A stretch of 64,000 bases of DNA from assembly GCF_026151655.1 (NCBI RefSeq), contig NZ_JAMQPN010000002.1:372001-436000 (forward strand), in the 5' to 3' direction. Below are positions 20,122 to 30,329 of the stretch, in pieces; the stretch's first letter is position 1, and every line of letters begins with the position of its first letter. Source of the DNA: Leptospira soteropolitanensis. GTDB taxonomy: Bacteria > Spirochaetota > Leptospiria > Leptospirales > Leptospiraceae. The position numbers and the translations under genes were made by a program. Under the pieces are notes generated by a model. That model worked only from the letters and a program-made list of their open reading frames with translations. It did no database searches and was not told where the DNA came from.

Positions 20122-21894
20122 TCAATCGATATAGTCTTTGAGTTTTTTGGACCGGCTAGGGTGACGGAGCCTACGAAGAGCTTTTGCCTCGATCTGACGA
20201 ATCCGCTCTCGAGTCACCTTAAACTGATAACCTACTTCTTCTAAGGTTTGCGCATATCCGTCATCCAATCCAAATCGCATACGAATGACCTTTTGTTCCC
20301 GCGCAGGAAGCGTTTGTAAAACTTGACGGATTTGTTCCGAAAGGATAGAAGACGCCGCTGAGTTTAACGGGGAAATCACTTCCTTGTCTTCGATAAAATC
20401 TCCAAGTTCCGAGTCTTCTTCCGAACCAACGGGAATCTCAAGAGAGATTGGCTCCCTTGCTACGTTTTTCACCGCTTTTACTTTTTGCACCGGCCAACCA
20501 AGTCTTTCTGCAATTTCATCATTAGATGGATCACGACCAAACTCTTGGACAAATAGTCTTGTTTCGCGAATCACTTTGTTGACTTGTTCAATCATGTGTA
20601 CCGGAACACGAATTGTACGAGCTTGGTCAGAAATGGCACGTGTGATGGCTTGACGAATCCACCAAGTGGCATACGTAGAAAATTTATAACCTTTTTTGTA
20701 TTCGAACTTATCTACGGCGCGAATAAGACCGATGTTTCCTTCTTGGATGAGATCAAAGAAATGCATACCACGGTTCGCATAACGTTTCGCAATGGAGACC
20801 ACCAAACGAAGGTTTGCTCGCACTAATTCTCTTTTGGCTTGTGCAATTTCCCTTTCGCCTTTGATGATTTTTTCACCCCAGTCTTTGATTTCCCCAACAG
20901 GCGAACCTGCTTCCTGTTCCATACGACGGAGTTTTCTCTCGTTATTGCGAATGTCTTTGATGACTTCTCTAACTTCATCAATATCACAACCCATCATTTT
21001 TTCGATTTCATCTAGGTTTTCATTTTTTTCGATGAAACGGTTAAGGGCTTTGATTTCACGAACATCATGTCCGTATTTGGCTTTGATTTTTAGGAAATGT
21101 TTTTCGATTTCCTTAACTCGGAAAACCATTGATTTGATCTTTTGTGAGATCTTTTGGATTTCTTTTTGAGAAACTCCAATTTTTCGAATGGCTTCATCAA
21201 TTTTGCCAGTAGATAAATCGATTTTTTCTTTTAGTTCTTTGAACTTCTTAGAATTTTCTGAGTACTTACGAATGCGGTTTGTGGATTCGTTGAGTACTTT
21301 TTCATCCTGTTGGATGAGTTCCATGTTTTCAAAAAATACTTTTTCTAATTTGTCCGCTTGCTCCTGGTTGAGTGCGTACATTTTATCCACTTTCACCAAG
21401 TCATAAACTTTGATTTTTTTGGATTTAATTTTGGGAATGAGTTTTGCAAAGTTTTGGCGTAGTATCGAAGAACTAAGTATGGTTTCTTCAATGATTTTTT
21501 CTCCCTTCTCAATCCGTTTGGCGAGAAACACCTCTGTTTCTCCAGAGATAAGAGATACTTTACCAATTTCTTTTAAATAAAGGCGAATAGGATCTTCAGA
21601 ACTAGAGGAAACATTGGACTCTCTTTTTTTACGTGCCGGTTTCTCTTTTGTTTCTTTCGTAGTTTCTTCTTTGGTAGTTGTTAGGGAACTTGATTCTTCC
21701 AAGGATTTTTTAGAATATTCTTCTACGATTTCAATCCCCATCTCGTGTAACAAAGTAAAGACATCATCAATCTTTTCGGAATTTAATATTTTATCCGGAA
21801 GTATTTCATTGATTTCATCATAAGATACCTCTCGATTTGCTTTTCCGATCGAGATGATCTTTTGTACTTCTGGTAGGCTTGCTAGATTTTCCAT
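20122..21894 (-). CDS. rpoD: primary RNA polymerase sigma factor (sigma-70)
   Basis: The protein has about 590 residues. Region 1.1-like sequence is at the N-terminus. Region 1.2 is [22 protein letters not shown] long charged spacer of about 180 residues follows. Region 2 contains [17 protein letters not shown] and [16 protein letters not shown], and region 3 follows. Region 4.2 is [29 protein letters not shown]. It directs RNA polymerase to housekeeping promoters. An in-frame ATG also exists at 21903, but the AAGGA site is only 1 base from it and about 10 bases from the ATG at 21894, so I prefer the latter. It is the last gene of rpsU-yqeY-dnaG-rpoD. Confidence 0.97.
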   Translation of the reverse strand: MENLASLPEVQKIISIGKANREVSYDEINEILPDKILNSEKIDDVFTLLHEMGIEIVEEYSKKSLEESSSLTTTKEETTKETKEKPARKKRESNVSSSSEDPIRLYLKEIGKVSLISGETEVFLAKRIEKGEKIIEETILSSSILRQNFAKLIPKIKSKKIKVYDLVKVDKMYALNQEQADKLEKVFFENMELIQQDEKVLNESTNRIRKYSENSKKFKELKEKIDLSTGKIDEAIRKIGVSQKEIQKISQKIKSMVFRVKEIEKHFLKIKAKYGHDVREIKALNRFIEKNENLDEIEKMMGCDIDEVREVIKDIRNNERKLRRMEQEAGSPVGEIKDWGEKIIKGEREIAQAKRELVRANLRLVVSIAKRYANRGMHFFDLIQEGNIGLIRAVDKFEYKKGYKFSTYATWWIRQAITRAISDQARTIRVPVHMIEQVNKVIRETRLFVQEFGRDPSNDEIAERLGWPVQKVKAVKNVAREPISLEIPVGSEEDSELGDFIEDKEVISPLNSAASSILSEQIRQVLQTLPAREQKVIRMRFGLDDGYAQTLEEVGYQFKVTRERIRQIEAKALRRLRHPSRSKKLKDYID

Positions 21895-21910
21895 TCTACC
21901 CATATCCTTT

Positions 21911-23722
21911 TTATACTTCTAACGTTTGGATCGTTCGGAGATACACGGATCTCTTATTTTTTTCACTTTTAAGGAGTGAAAGTTCTGACAAAAGATTGTT
22001 CTTTTCTTCAATCGTTAAATCAGGTTTGGCCATCTCTTTGACAAGTTCTTCCATCCTTGCGTCATCCAACAAATCCGCATGGTAAAGAAACATCCCTTTA
22101 AACGTTCCTGGGCTTGTCGAATCATCGGCCGTAAAATGTTCGGCAATCATTCCCAGGTATTCCGATGGAATTTCTTCCCTCGAAAGAATTTCTGCAGCTG
22201 TTAGGTTCTCATTCTGCAAATATTTCGTATATAAATAGTCCCAAAGAAAAGCGGATACCTCATCTCGAAACTCTAGTGACAACAAATCATCAGCAAAACT
22301 AAATAGTTCCATATTCTGAATGAGCATTGCGATCATCTTACGTTCGCAAACCAAAATGGGGGAAGGTTTCCCCTGCTTGGCAAGAGTTCGTTCTTTTTTA
22401 GTATCGACCACAGAGGGGGTCGAAGTTACACCCGGCTTACCTCTAAAATCCTGAAAAAGTGAAGAAAAAGAAAGTCCGAGTTGGCGTGCTCCCTCTTCTA
22501 AGTAGACCTGTTTGTCTGTTTCTTTTTCCAGGGGTTTTAGGAATTCGAAGAGTTTTTTGATACCTGCTTGTTTTTCCTCCGCCAAGGAGGAAGGGCCTGC
22601 ACCACCTAGGATCTCACGAATCATAAATTGGGACGCAGGGGCTGCCGATTCTAATAAATCTCGAATTTCTTGTTTGTTGTGATGAAGGGAATAATCAAAA
22701 GGATCCTTTCCTTCTGGAATATGACAGACCTTCACCACGACCCCTTCTTTCGAAAGGAGATTCACCGCACGAAAAGCTCCTTTAGTTCCTGCTTTATCAG
22801 AATCCATCATTAAATACACTTTGTCCGCCATGTTTTTTAAGATCCTAACATGACCTTCGGTAAAACCCGTTCCAAGGGGTGCGACTACAAACTCAATTCC
22901 TTTACGAAAAAGTCCAATGGCATCAAACACACCTTCTACGATGACGGCTTCTCTTGTTTTTCGAATGCTGTCCTGGGCTAAATTCAAATTGTAAAAAGTA
23001 CGGCTTTTGTCGTAGATCAGAGAGTTCGGACTATTGATGTATTTGGCTTCTTCCGATTCACCCAAAATCCGTCCAGAGAAAGCAATCACTCGCCCGCGAG
23101 TATCAATCACCGGAAACATAATCCTACTTCGAAAAAAATCATAAGGATCTTTGTTTTGGTCCTGTCTTTTGAGAAGCCCCAACTGCTCCCCAAGTTTCAC
23201 TTCGGCTTCTGTTTTAAAAAGCTCAGTCCGTAAATTTCCAAACCCAGGAAGACCAAATCCAATTTTAAAAACTTTTAAATCTTCTGTGTACAGCCCGCGA
23301 GATTCCAAATATTTTAAAGCCACTTCTCCGGCACTGGTATTTAAATTTCTTTGAAAGTATTCCAAAGCTTTTTGGGAAACTTGGTAAAGTGCTTCTTTTT
23401 TTCGCTCAGATTCTTCTTCCTCTTTGGTCCTTTCGACAAGAGGAATGCCGGAATAATCAGAAAGGATTTCGAGTGATTTGAGAAAGTCTACCTTTTGGTA
23501 GTCCATCACAAACCGAAACAAATCTCCCGAGGCCTTACAACCAAAACAGTGGTAAAATCCACCTTCGGCATTTACATTAAATGATGGTGTTTTTTCATTA
23601 TGAAAGGGGCAAATTCCAACGAGGTTTCTTCCCATACGACGTAAAGGTACAAATCGGTTGATGTAGGAATCAATGGAGACTTCTCTGCGAACTCTTTCTT
23701 TAAAACTTTGGTAAGGATTCAC
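21911..23722 (-). CDS. dnaG: DNA primase
   Basis: This 603-residue protein has an N-terminal zinc-binding domain with CPFH and CFGC (Cys38, His41, Cys59, Cys62). A TOPRIM catalytic core follows, with [10 protein letters not shown] and [14 protein letters not shown] carrying the metal-binding acidic residues. The C-terminal ~170 residues are the diverged DnaB-interaction region. It makes RNA primers at the replication fork. The start codon is GTG at 23722. It lies 12 bp downstream of the yqeY gene and 7-16 bp before rpoD, within the macromolecular-synthesis operon. Confidence 0.97.
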   Translation of the reverse strand: MNPYQSFKERVRREVSIDSYINRFVPLRRMGRNLVGICPFHNEKTPSFNVNAEGGFYHCFGCKASGDLFRFVMDYQKVDFLKSLEILSDYSGIPLVERTKEEEESERKKEALYQVSQKALEYFQRNLNTSAGEVALKYLESRGLYTEDLKVFKIGFGLPGFGNLRTELFKTEAEVKLGEQLGLLKRQDQNKDPYDFFRSRIMFPVIDTRGRVIAFSGRILGESEEAKYINSPNSLIYDKSRTFYNLNLAQDSIRKTREAVIVEGVFDAIGLFRKGIEFVVAPLGTGFTEGHVRILKNMADKVYLMMDSDKAGTKGAFRAVNLLSKEGVVVKVCHIPEGKDPFDYSLHHNKQEIRDLLESAAPASQFMIREILGGAGPSSLAEEKQAGIKKLFEFLKPLEKETDKQVYLEEGARQLGLSFSSLFQDFRGKPGVTSTPSVVDTKKERTLAKQGKPSPILVCERKMIAMLIQNMELFSFADDLLSLEFRDEVSAFLWDYLYTKYLQNENLTAAEILSREEIPSEYLGMIAEHFTADDSTSPGTFKGMFLYHADLLDDARMEELVKEMAKPDLTIEEKNNLLSELSLLKSEKNKRSVYLRTIQTLEV

Positions 23723-23734
23723 AGTATAACAGTA

Positions 23735-24190
23735 TTAACGGGCGGTAAGTGCTTGTTTAACGAGAGAGGATACCTTGGAGCCGTCTATATTTTGTCCTTT
23801 AAATTTTGCCATTACTTTACCCATCACCTTTCCCATATCCTGAGCGCCGCTAACATTTAATTCTACAATGGCTTCGTTGACTGCGATTGAGATTTCTTCT
23901 TCGGACACTTCTTTTGGAATATAACGAGAGATGACCTCGGCTTCCTGAATTTCTTTACTCGATAGATCGGGACGATTGGCTTTGTCATATTCGACAGCCG
24001 TATCCTTTCTACGTTTGAAATTGGACTTTAAGATCTGCATCACAGCAGTATCTGAAAGTTCGGAAGCACCGGTTTTGGTTAATTCATATTGAATTTCCGC
24101 TTTCAAGAGACGCAAAGTGCCGAGGACTGTTTCATCCTTGGCCTTTAACGCCGTCTTTAGATCGGTATTGATCGTCTCTTGCAGGGTCAT
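23735..24190 (-). CDS. GatB/YqeY-domain protein
   Basis: This 151-residue protein matches the YqeY family over its whole length: LKTALKAKDETVLGTLRLLKAEIQ at the start, KRRKDTAVEYDKANRPDL, and GKVMGKVMAKFKGQNIDGSKV near the end. The domain is shared with the tail of the GatB amidotransferase subunit, where it contacts tRNA. The role of stand-alone YqeY is not firmly known. It lies between rpsU and dnaG, a position seen in many bacteria. Confidence 0.92.
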   Translation of the reverse strand: MTLQETINTDLKTALKAKDETVLGTLRLLKAEIQYELTKTGASELSDTAVMQILKSNFKRRKDTAVEYDKANRPDLSSKEIQEAEVISRYIPKEVSEEEISIAVNEAIVELNVSGAQDMGKVMGKVMAKFKGQNIDGSKVSSLVKQALTAR

Positions 24191-24209
24191 TGGAAAACCG
24201 ACTTAAAGA

Positions 24210-24434
24210 TTAAAGTTTATCTTTTTTAGCGAATAGTCTTTTCTTTTTGTCTCGTTTGCGTTTTGCTGCTTCCACAGCTTTCTTTTTCACAACGCTAGGC
24301 TTTTCAAAGTATTCTCTACGTTTGATTTCGCTCATAATGCCAGCATTTGCACAATCTCTTTTGAACCTACGAAGCGCCGCTTCAATGGATTCCCCTTCTT
24401 TTAAATAAATCCCTACTTGTGGGGTCATAGACAA
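24210..24434 (-). CDS. rpsU: 30S ribosomal protein S21
   Basis: This 74-residue basic protein has the S21 core: GIYLKEGESIEAALRRFKRD, then IKRREYFEKPSVVKKK and a Lys/Arg-rich tail. It binds the 3' domain of 16S rRNA and assists initiation. The given start is a TTG 7 bases after an AAAGGA site; an in-frame ATG at 24428 is 13 bases from that site and is the alternative. It is the first gene of rpsU-yqeY-dnaG-rpoD. Confidence 0.95.
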   Translation of the reverse strand: MSMTPQVGIYLKEGESIEAALRRFKRDCANAGIMSEIKRREYFEKPSVVKKKAVEAAKRKRDKKKRLFAKKDKL

Positions 24435-24468
24435 ACAACTGTCCTTTTGTAAAAATGGTCTAGTTTTG

Positions 24469-24498
24469 ACGGTATCGGAAACCGCCCTGATTTGTCAA
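24469..24498 (-). promoter_or_regulatory. rpsU: candidate promoter of the rpsU-dnaG-rpoD operon
   Basis: On the - strand a perfect TTGACA (24493-24498) is followed after 18 bases by TACCGT (24469-24474), a weak -10. It lies 35-64 bp upstream of the rpsU start, in the only intergenic gap before this operon. The good -35 supports it and the poor -10 limits it. Confidence 0.35.
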
Positions 24499-24515
24499 TT
24501 CAGCCGAAAAACAAA

Positions 24516-25340
24516 TCAGAAATTTTCGATGAAAATAGAAGAAAAGCGCGAATCATCGGCTAAAATCTCCCGATCGATGGGAAAAATCTTCAATTTGTAG
24601 TCCAAAATCAAATGTTTGGAGGGAAAGTAAAGAGATCCAAACCTATGATTTGCCCCATCCAAGGTCTCACCCGGACAAAATAAGAAATAAGATCTTGGGT
24701 TCAATTGAAAATTGAATTCATTTTCTTTAGTTTCTTTGTGCAGAGTGGCAGTCACCTCCCGGAGGATTTCCCTGCTTTTGACCACACCTAGTGGTTTAAA
24801 AAAAGGAGAAAGGTCTTGGAGGTGGAAAAAAGCGATGACTCCCGAATGCGTATCACCAGACAAAGCCCGGTCCATTTTTTTTCGAATAGGATCAGTAATG
24901 GTTTGGAAATCGAGAATGTTCTTTTCCCGCAATGAAATTCCTGTGGCACAGAAAGTAAGAACCTGATTGGAAAGATCTTCCCAATTGCGTTTGGAAAGTT
25001 CTGGTTCCATTTCCTGAACCACCAGTACAAAAACTGGAATCTCGCCTTCGGGTAGACGCATCAGGTTAATTTTAAAATTTTTTCCCTTTTCTGTAAAAGT
25101 TCCCAAAGATTTTGGATCCATTGGTTCTAAATGGCTGACTAGTTCGGAATATTGGGAAGAAACAAGGTTTCGTAACCATTCTTCTTTCTCTGTCCTGCCA
25201 AATTCATAAACAATTTCAGTGGAAAGATAAATCCAACCTAAATGAGCACCGACACTGGCAAAACTGATGCCAAGCCTTCGGGAATGGTAATCGGTCATTT
25301 GCATGGAAGGAGATGGATTTACTTGTGTTGGATCTATCAT
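24516..25340 (-). CDS. hypothetical protein with a degenerate GGDEF-like C-terminal half
   Basis: This is a 274-residue soluble protein that I do not recognise as a named family. The first ~120 residues could form a PAS/GAF-like sensor fold. From about residue 165 the pattern GVIAFFHLQDLSPFFKPLG, then SREILREVTATLHK, and a later strand RSYFLFCPGE resembles the early strands and helix of a diguanylate-cyclase domain. The GGDEF catalytic motif itself is absent. It may be a degenerate, catalytically dead signalling domain; this is inference from pattern only. It is divergent from fbp. Confidence 0.65.
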   Translation of the reverse strand: MIDPTQVNPSPSMQMTDYHSRRLGISFASVGAHLGWIYLSTEIVYEFGRTEKEEWLRNLVSSQYSELVSHLEPMDPKSLGTFTEKGKNFKINLMRLPEGEIPVFVLVVQEMEPELSKRNWEDLSNQVLTFCATGISLREKNILDFQTITDPIRKKMDRALSGDTHSGVIAFFHLQDLSPFFKPLGVVKSREILREVTATLHKETKENEFNFQLNPRSYFLFCPGETLDGANHRFGSLYFPSKHLILDYKLKIFPIDREILADDSRFSSIFIENF

Positions 25341-25445
25341 CGGAATCTGGTTTTAGTATCGGTAAAGCAAAGCTCAATCAAAAGGAGAAAGGATTGCCCC
25401 TGGCGTTATGCCCCCAAAATGGAGTAAAAACGACTCGGGGAACCT

Positions 25446-26480
25446 GTGAACGCAACACCGAAACAAAAAAAACTCATCTCTCTTTCGCAATTCATTCTAG
25501 AAGAGCAACTCAAAATCCCTCATGCTTCTGGAGAATTTACAGCTCTCCTCAGCCATCTCGTTTATGCAGCCAAAATTGTAGGCCGCGAAGTCAGAAAAGC
25601 CGGACTTTTGGATGATATTCTCGGTGCCACGGATGATACCAATGTCCAGGGTGAAACACAAATGAAACTGGACCAATATGCAGACAATGCCTTTAACCAG
25701 TCCCTAAAGATTTGTGGCCACCTTTGTGTCCTTGCCAGCGAAGAACATGAACATATCATTCCGATTCCTGGTGGATACAATATCGGGAAGTACACGATGG
25801 CAATCGATCCCTTAGACGGTTCCTCCAACATCGACACCAACGTATCCATCGGAACGATTTTCTCCATCCACCAAAGACTAGAACCAAACTCCAAAGAAGC
25901 CGGGGACGAACGCGACCTCTTACAAAAAGGCCACTTGCAACGCTGCGCAGGTTATATCATTTACGGATCTTCTACGATGCTTGTACTTTCCACGGGAACA
26001 GGTGTTTCTGGTTTTACCTTAGACCCGAGTGTTGGCGAATTTTTACTCTCTCATCCCAATATGCAAATGCCTGAGTCGGGAGATATTTATTCTGCCAATG
26101 AAGGAAATGCCTCGTATTGGTCTCCAGAAGTACAAGCCTACTTACAAAAGATCAAATCCATCGAAGGTGGAAAAAAACCAAAAACAGCTCGTTATATAGG
26201 ATCACTTGTTGCCGATTTCCATAGAAACCTTCTGAAAGGGGGAATTTTCCTCTATCCGAACGATACCAAATCCTCCAAATACCCCAATGGAAAGCTAAGG
26301 TTATTGTATGAAGCAGCCCCTATGGCATTTATTGCAGAACAAGCAGGCGGAATGGCGGTAACAGTGAAGGGAGAAAGAATCCTCGACCTAACCCCGAAGG
26401 AACTTCATGAAAGAACAACGCTCATTATTGGTAGCAAAAAGGAAGTAGAAGAATTTCTTACATTTGTTCCTAAGTCATAA
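25446..26480 (+). CDS. fbp: class I fructose-1,6-bisphosphatase
   Basis: This 344-residue protein has the class I FBPase signature DPLDGSSNID (metal site, ~121-130). It also shows the upstream acidic SEEHEH, the substrate-binding run YIGSLVADFHRNLLKGGIFLYP, and AGGMA near the end. It hydrolyses fructose-1,6-bisphosphate in gluconeogenesis, which fits an organism growing on fatty acids. The start is GTG at 25446. The length matches the family. Confidence 0.96.
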   Translation: MNATPKQKKLISLSQFILEEQLKIPHASGEFTALLSHLVYAAKIVGREVRKAGLLDDILGATDDTNVQGETQMKLDQYADNAFNQSLKICGHLCVLASEEHEHIIPIPGGYNIGKYTMAIDPLDGSSNIDTNVSIGTIFSIHQRLEPNSKEAGDERDLLQKGHLQRCAGYIIYGSSTMLVLSTGTGVSGFTLDPSVGEFLLSHPNMQMPESGDIYSANEGNASYWSPEVQAYLQKIKSIEGGKKPKTARYIGSLVADFHRNLLKGGIFLYPNDTKSSKYPNGKLRLLYEAAPMAFIAEQAGGMAVTVKGERILDLTPKELHERTTLIIGSKKEVEEFLTFVPKS

Positions 26481-26569
26481 TTTTCGAAACAAATTAAGAA
26501 ATTTCTTTCAATGGAAATCTCAATCTATTAGTTTTGGCAGAATTAAAAGATTTTAGGAGAAAACTTTCA

Positions 26570-26818
26570 ATGAATAAAAAACTACTCGTTTTAATTCTTG
26601 GTGTGACTATGGCTTCTGGACTTGCTTTCTGCAAAAAAGAAGAGCCAGTTGTTGAAGAAAAAATCGAATCTGTTGAAGATGCAGCGAAAAAAGTAACTAC
26701 AGAAGTAGAGAAAAAAGTAGATGCAGCAGTAAAAACGGCAGAAGCAGAAGCTAAAAAAGCAGCAACAGGCGCGATCAAAGACGCAACAAAAGACATTAAA
26801 AAACCAGCTGGTTTCTAA
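26570..26818 (+). CDS. small Lys/Ala/Glu-rich lipoprotein
   Basis: The best start is the ATG at 26570, with an AGGAGA site 9 bases upstream. This gives an 82-residue protein. Residues 1-20 are a lipoprotein signal (KKLLVLILGVTMASGLAF) followed by Cys21. The mature part is about 60 residues of Glu-, Lys- and Ala-rich helix (VEKKVDAAVKTAEAEAKKAA), ending in a short polar tail. The frame also opens further upstream without a ribosome site. It should be a small outer-membrane or periplasmic helical lipoprotein. Function is unknown. A strong hairpin follows 15 bp after its stop. Confidence 0.85.
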   Translation: MNKKLLVLILGVTMASGLAFCKKEEPVVEEKIESVEDAAKKVTTEVEKKVDAAVKTAEAEAKKAATGAIKDATKDIKKPAGF

Positions 26819-26833
26819 TCATCTTTTTCTGTT

Positions 26834-26871
26834 ACAAGAAAACCAACCGAAGTTTCGGTTGGTTTTCTTGT
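26834..26871. terminator. strong bidirectional hairpin terminator
   Basis: A perfect 18-bp inverted repeat (ACAAGAAAACCAACCGAA and its complement) is separated by only two bases, so the usable stem is about 16 bp. It lies 15 bp after the lipoprotein stop and faces a convergent gene further on. T/A-rich flanks on both sides fit termination in both directions. Confidence 0.8.
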
Positions 26872-26967
26872 ATTCTAGGAAAAGGAATTAAAATCGAATT
26901 CTTCTTTAAAACTTCCATTAAAAGCCTCCACCAAAGCATCTAACCAAAAAATACGAATCGTTCCTCT

Positions 26968-28251
26968 CTAACTTTCTGTGTATTTAATTTTGGCATGAAG
27001 TTCTTCCTCTAAGGCACATTTTGGATAGGTTCCAATATCTAACGAAGTTCCAATATGACCAAAAGGATCTTGGGGAGAGATAATTCGTAAATCCCAACCA
27101 TTTACGATCCAAGGGCATTGGTAATTTTTATCACGGCAAAGAATTTGTGCCGCTTTTGGTTTAGGATAGGCCCAGGCAGAAGTTTGGAACTTACATTTAT
27201 TTTCAATTTCTGCAATGGTGCGGATTCGTTTGATGGCTTGGTCAAATTCTTTGAACCTGCTTGTCATTGGATCGGCTAGATCTTTTCGGAAAAGTCCCTT
27301 CTCTGCATTGTAAGTAAACATCACAAGGAGTTTTTCTGATACATGTTCTTTCTCTGTAGAAACTTTCAAATTCTCCATAATATAACGGGCAATTTTCAAT
27401 GCATCCAAGGTAACTGCGGCTGTATCATCTGCATATTCACCGGCCTCTTCTTCATCATCACTCGCATCATCTTCCATACCGCTGCCAGCTAGGAGATCTA
27501 GGTTCAATTGGTGTTTTCGAAGATCTTCGACATTCACCGTAGCAGCAACGACACCTGGAATTTCAAATCCAATCGAGCCATGATTGTTAATCGCACTAAT
27601 CACTTCCTCTGGTAAGTTTAGTTTTCTTGCTATCTCCAAAGAAAGATTCACTGCAGAGGTTAATGATGAACCAAAAAAACTTTGTTTGTATAAACCCTCT
27701 TTGGATACAGAGATATCGGCACAGAGACCGGCAAGGAAACTAAACCGGTTGACCATTTTAAAACCATATTGTTTTTGAATGACCGATCCTAAACTTAAAA
27801 GACCAAAATCGGCAAGATGATTAAAAAACTCTTTGTGACTTAATAAAATACGAAAAAAAGATAATGCCAGAGATTTCGAATAAAAGGAGTTTTGGATGAT
27901 TCCTTTGAGACTTGCCATTCTCTCCGCATTTTGTTCATATAAATGATAGATGAATTCGTTAGATCTGTCTTCTATTCGACTTAAGATAGCTTTGGAAAGA
28001 ACCATCCGAAGCATTCTCATCAAATCTTTGGACATTGCTAACTTAAAGGAAGGAATGTAGTTTCCCTCCATACCTTCCAGTTTCTTTAAAATATTTTCCT
28101 TGATGGCAACTTTTTCTTTGATGAGGATACTACCATTTTTATCAACAACGGGTTCACTGAGAGATACAGAACCTAACAAATCATAATCAACAGCAAAATT
28201 TTTAAATTCATTGAATTCTAAGAATTCGATTCCCGCATTCGTAATTTTCAT
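26968..28251 (-). CDS. hypothetical protein with a degenerate HD/HDOD-like region
   Basis: This 427-residue protein has no signal peptide or membrane segment. The middle part (~100-235) is helical and contains segments such as FFNHLADFGLLSLG, and LNLPEEVISAINNHGSIGFE, that resemble the helices of HD/HDOD domains. The metal-binding His-Asp pair is not evident. A very acidic linker (EDDASDDEEEAGEYADD) follows. The C-terminal ~90 residues contain four Cys, including LCRDKNYQC. It could be a signalling protein, but I cannot assign a function. It is divergent from pdhA. Confidence 0.68.
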   Translation of the reverse strand: MKITNAGIEFLEFNEFKNFAVDYDLLGSVSLSEPVVDKNGSILIKEKVAIKENILKKLEGMEGNYIPSFKLAMSKDLMRMLRMVLSKAILSRIEDRSNEFIYHLYEQNAERMASLKGIIQNSFYSKSLALSFFRILLSHKEFFNHLADFGLLSLGSVIQKQYGFKMVNRFSFLAGLCADISVSKEGLYKQSFFGSSLTSAVNLSLEIARKLNLPEEVISAINNHGSIGFEIPGVVAATVNVEDLRKHQLNLDLLAGSGMEDDASDDEEEAGEYADDTAAVTLDALKIARYIMENLKVSTEKEHVSEKLLVMFTYNAEKGLFRKDLADPMTSRFKEFDQAIKRIRTIAEIENKCKFQTSAWAYPKPKAAQILCRDKNYQCPWIVNGWDLRIISPQDPFGHIGTSLDIGTYPKCALEEELHAKIKYTES

Positions 28252-28356
28252 AAAGGTCCTTAGGAAACTGTCTTTTATGATCCTTCTGAGAGCAAGATTT
28301 TTGCTTTCCTTCTGCGTCTAAATAGTGTAGTTTTTTAGTCGTTTTGGAGGTTCTCT

Positions 28357-29343
28357 TTGGTTTCTTCTATCCCAAAAGACTCACAATCAGTGAGCGAGTT
28401 GAAAGAGTTCTACAGACAAATGGTACTTATACGAAAGTTTGAGGAAGCCGCAGCCAAGGCCTATAGTGTAGGAAAGATTGGTGGGTTTTTACATTTGTAC
28501 ATCGGTCAAGAAGCAGTGGGAGTTGGTTCTATTGCTGCCCTCACTCCTAAAGACTATATAGTTTCCACTTATAGAGACCACGGTCATGCTTTGGCCAGAG
28601 GACTAAGTCCAAAACCTTTGATGGCAGAGTTATTTGGAAAAGGAACCGGCATTTCAAAAGGTAACGGCGGTTCGATGCACTTTTTCGATCGTAACGCGCA
28701 CTTTATGGGTGGGCATGGAATTGTGGGAGGCCATATCTCTCTTGCCGCAGGTATCGCCTTTGCTTCCAAATTTAAAAAAGAAGACTCTGTCACCATTTGT
28801 TTTTTTGGAGAAGGTGCTGCCAATATTGGTTCCTTTCATGAAGGTTTAAACCTTGCTGCCATTTGGAAACTTCCCGTAGTTTTTATTTGCGAGAACAACC
28901 ATTATGCGATGGGAACCCCCGAATACCGCGCTCTTGCAGTCAAAGATGTTTCCGTGAGAGCTTATGCTTATGATATGGCAAGGGATCATATTGAAGGGGA
29001 TGAAGTAAGAAAAGTTCGTGACCATGTCCAAGTGGCTGTAGAACGAGCAAGGCGTGGGGAAGGACCCACTCTTATCGAAGTTTCCACATACCGGTTCCGA
29101 GGCCATTCCATGTCCGATCCGGCAAAATACAGAACCAAAGAAGAATTGGATGCTTATAAAAAGAAAGACCCCCTCATGCGTGCAAGACACGAACTAGAGT
29201 TAGGTGGAATCGGGACAGAAGAATTAGATAAAATGGATTTAGAAATCCAATCCCAAATTGATGAAGCCTACGAGTATGCAGAAACCTCACCAGAACCTCC
29301 CCTTTCCCAATTACACAAGTATGTGTATGCGGAGGATAAATAA
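28357..29343 (+). CDS. pdhA: pyruvate dehydrogenase E1 component, alpha subunit
   Basis: This 328-residue protein shows the thiamine-diphosphate-binding motif GEGAANIGSFHEGLNLAAIW ending in CENN, plus the family signature YRDHGHALARG and the RFRGHSMSDPAKYR loop near the C-terminus. It decarboxylates pyruvate together with the beta subunit. The start is TTG, supported by a GGAGG site at suitable distance. It is the first gene of a three-gene run (E1 alpha, E1 beta, E2). Branched-chain 2-oxoacid E1 is the alternative, but sequence length and gene order favour pyruvate. Confidence 0.93.
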   Translation: MVSSIPKDSQSVSELKEFYRQMVLIRKFEEAAAKAYSVGKIGGFLHLYIGQEAVGVGSIAALTPKDYIVSTYRDHGHALARGLSPKPLMAELFGKGTGISKGNGGSMHFFDRNAHFMGGHGIVGGHISLAAGIAFASKFKKEDSVTICFFGEGAANIGSFHEGLNLAAIWKLPVVFICENNHYAMGTPEYRALAVKDVSVRAYAYDMARDHIEGDEVRKVRDHVQVAVERARRGEGPTLIEVSTYRFRGHSMSDPAKYRTKEELDAYKKKDPLMRARHELELGGIGTEELDKMDLEIQSQIDEAYEYAETSPEPPLSQLHKYVYAEDK

Positions 29344-30318
29344 ATGGCCATCCTAACGTATAGAGAAGCATTAAACCGAGCGATGGTAGAAGAAATGGAA
29401 AAAGATCCATTGATTTACCTGATGGGAGAAGAAGTTGGCCATTACCAAGGAGCTTATAAAGTTTCCCAAGGCATGCTCGAAAAATTTGGGGAAGAAAGAG
29501 TGATCGACACACCTATTTCCGAAAATGGATTTGCCGGGATCGGTGTGGGTTCTGCGATGGTGGGCCTTCGTCCTATCATTGAATTTATGACTTGGAACTT
29601 TTCCCTTGTTGCCATTGACCAAATCATCAACTCAGCAGCCAAAATGAATTATATGAGTGGGGGCCAATTTCCTATGCCGATTGTCTTTCGTGGTGCCGGT
29701 GGAGCTGGGGGAAGACTCGGTGCCCAACATTCCCAAGCCTTCGAGTCTTGGTATGCACATTGTCCTGGACTTAAAGTCGTTTGTCCTGCCACACCGAAAG
29801 ATGCCTACGGTCTACTCAAATCATCTATCAGAGACAATAACCCAACGATTTTTATCGAATCAGAAGTGTTATACGGATCTAAAGGGGAAGTTCCAGAACA
29901 AGAATACACCATTCCTTTAGGACTTGGAGAAATCAAAAGAAAAGGTACAGACATCACTCTTGTGACTTGGTCCAGAGCACTTGGGTTTGCCGAAGAAGCA
30001 GCACTCATCCTTGAAAAGGAAGGTATCTCTGTGGAAATTGTAGACCTCAGAAGTTTGCGCCCGTTAGACGAAAATCTCATCTATGAATCCGTAAAAAAAA
30101 CAAACCGAGCGGTTGTTGTGGAAGAAGGATGGCCAGTGGCCGGATTTGGAGCCCAGATTGCATACCTCATCCAAAAAAATGCATTTGCTTACCTTGACCA
30201 TCCAGTGGAACGAGTCACACAAATGGATGTACCCATGTCTTACGCTGCCAACTTAGAACGTATGAGTTTGCCGAACGCAACTAGAGTTGCCGATACCATC
30301 CGAGAAATATTACAGTAG
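29344..30318 (+). CDS. pdhB: pyruvate dehydrogenase E1 component, beta subunit
   Basis: This 324-residue protein belongs to the transketolase-like E1 beta family. It shows LMGEEVGHYQGAYKVSQG, DTPISENGFAGIGVGSAM, AQHSQAFESWYAHCPGLKVV and the C-domain WPVAGFGAQIA. Its ATG abuts the alpha-subunit stop codon, so the two are translationally coupled. Together they form the alpha2beta2 E1 enzyme that transfers the hydroxyethyl group to the lipoyl domain of E2. Confidence 0.95.
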   Translation: MAILTYREALNRAMVEEMEKDPLIYLMGEEVGHYQGAYKVSQGMLEKFGEERVIDTPISENGFAGIGVGSAMVGLRPIIEFMTWNFSLVAIDQIINSAAKMNYMSGGQFPMPIVFRGAGGAGGRLGAQHSQAFESWYAHCPGLKVVCPATPKDAYGLLKSSIRDNNPTIFIESEVLYGSKGEVPEQEYTIPLGLGEIKRKGTDITLVTWSRALGFAEEAALILEKEGISVEIVDLRSLRPLDENLIYESVKKTNRAVVVEEGWPVAGFGAQIAYLIQKNAFAYLDHPVERVTQMDVPMSYAANLERMSLPNATRVADTIREILQ

Positions 30319-30329
30319 GAGAACTGCCA

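Noticed and set aside
26494..26796. 100-codon Ala/Ser-rich ORF opposite the small lipoprotein
   Set aside because: It is the antisense shadow of a Lys/Ala/Glu-rich coding sequence; the sense frame has a ribosome site and a lipoprotein signal.
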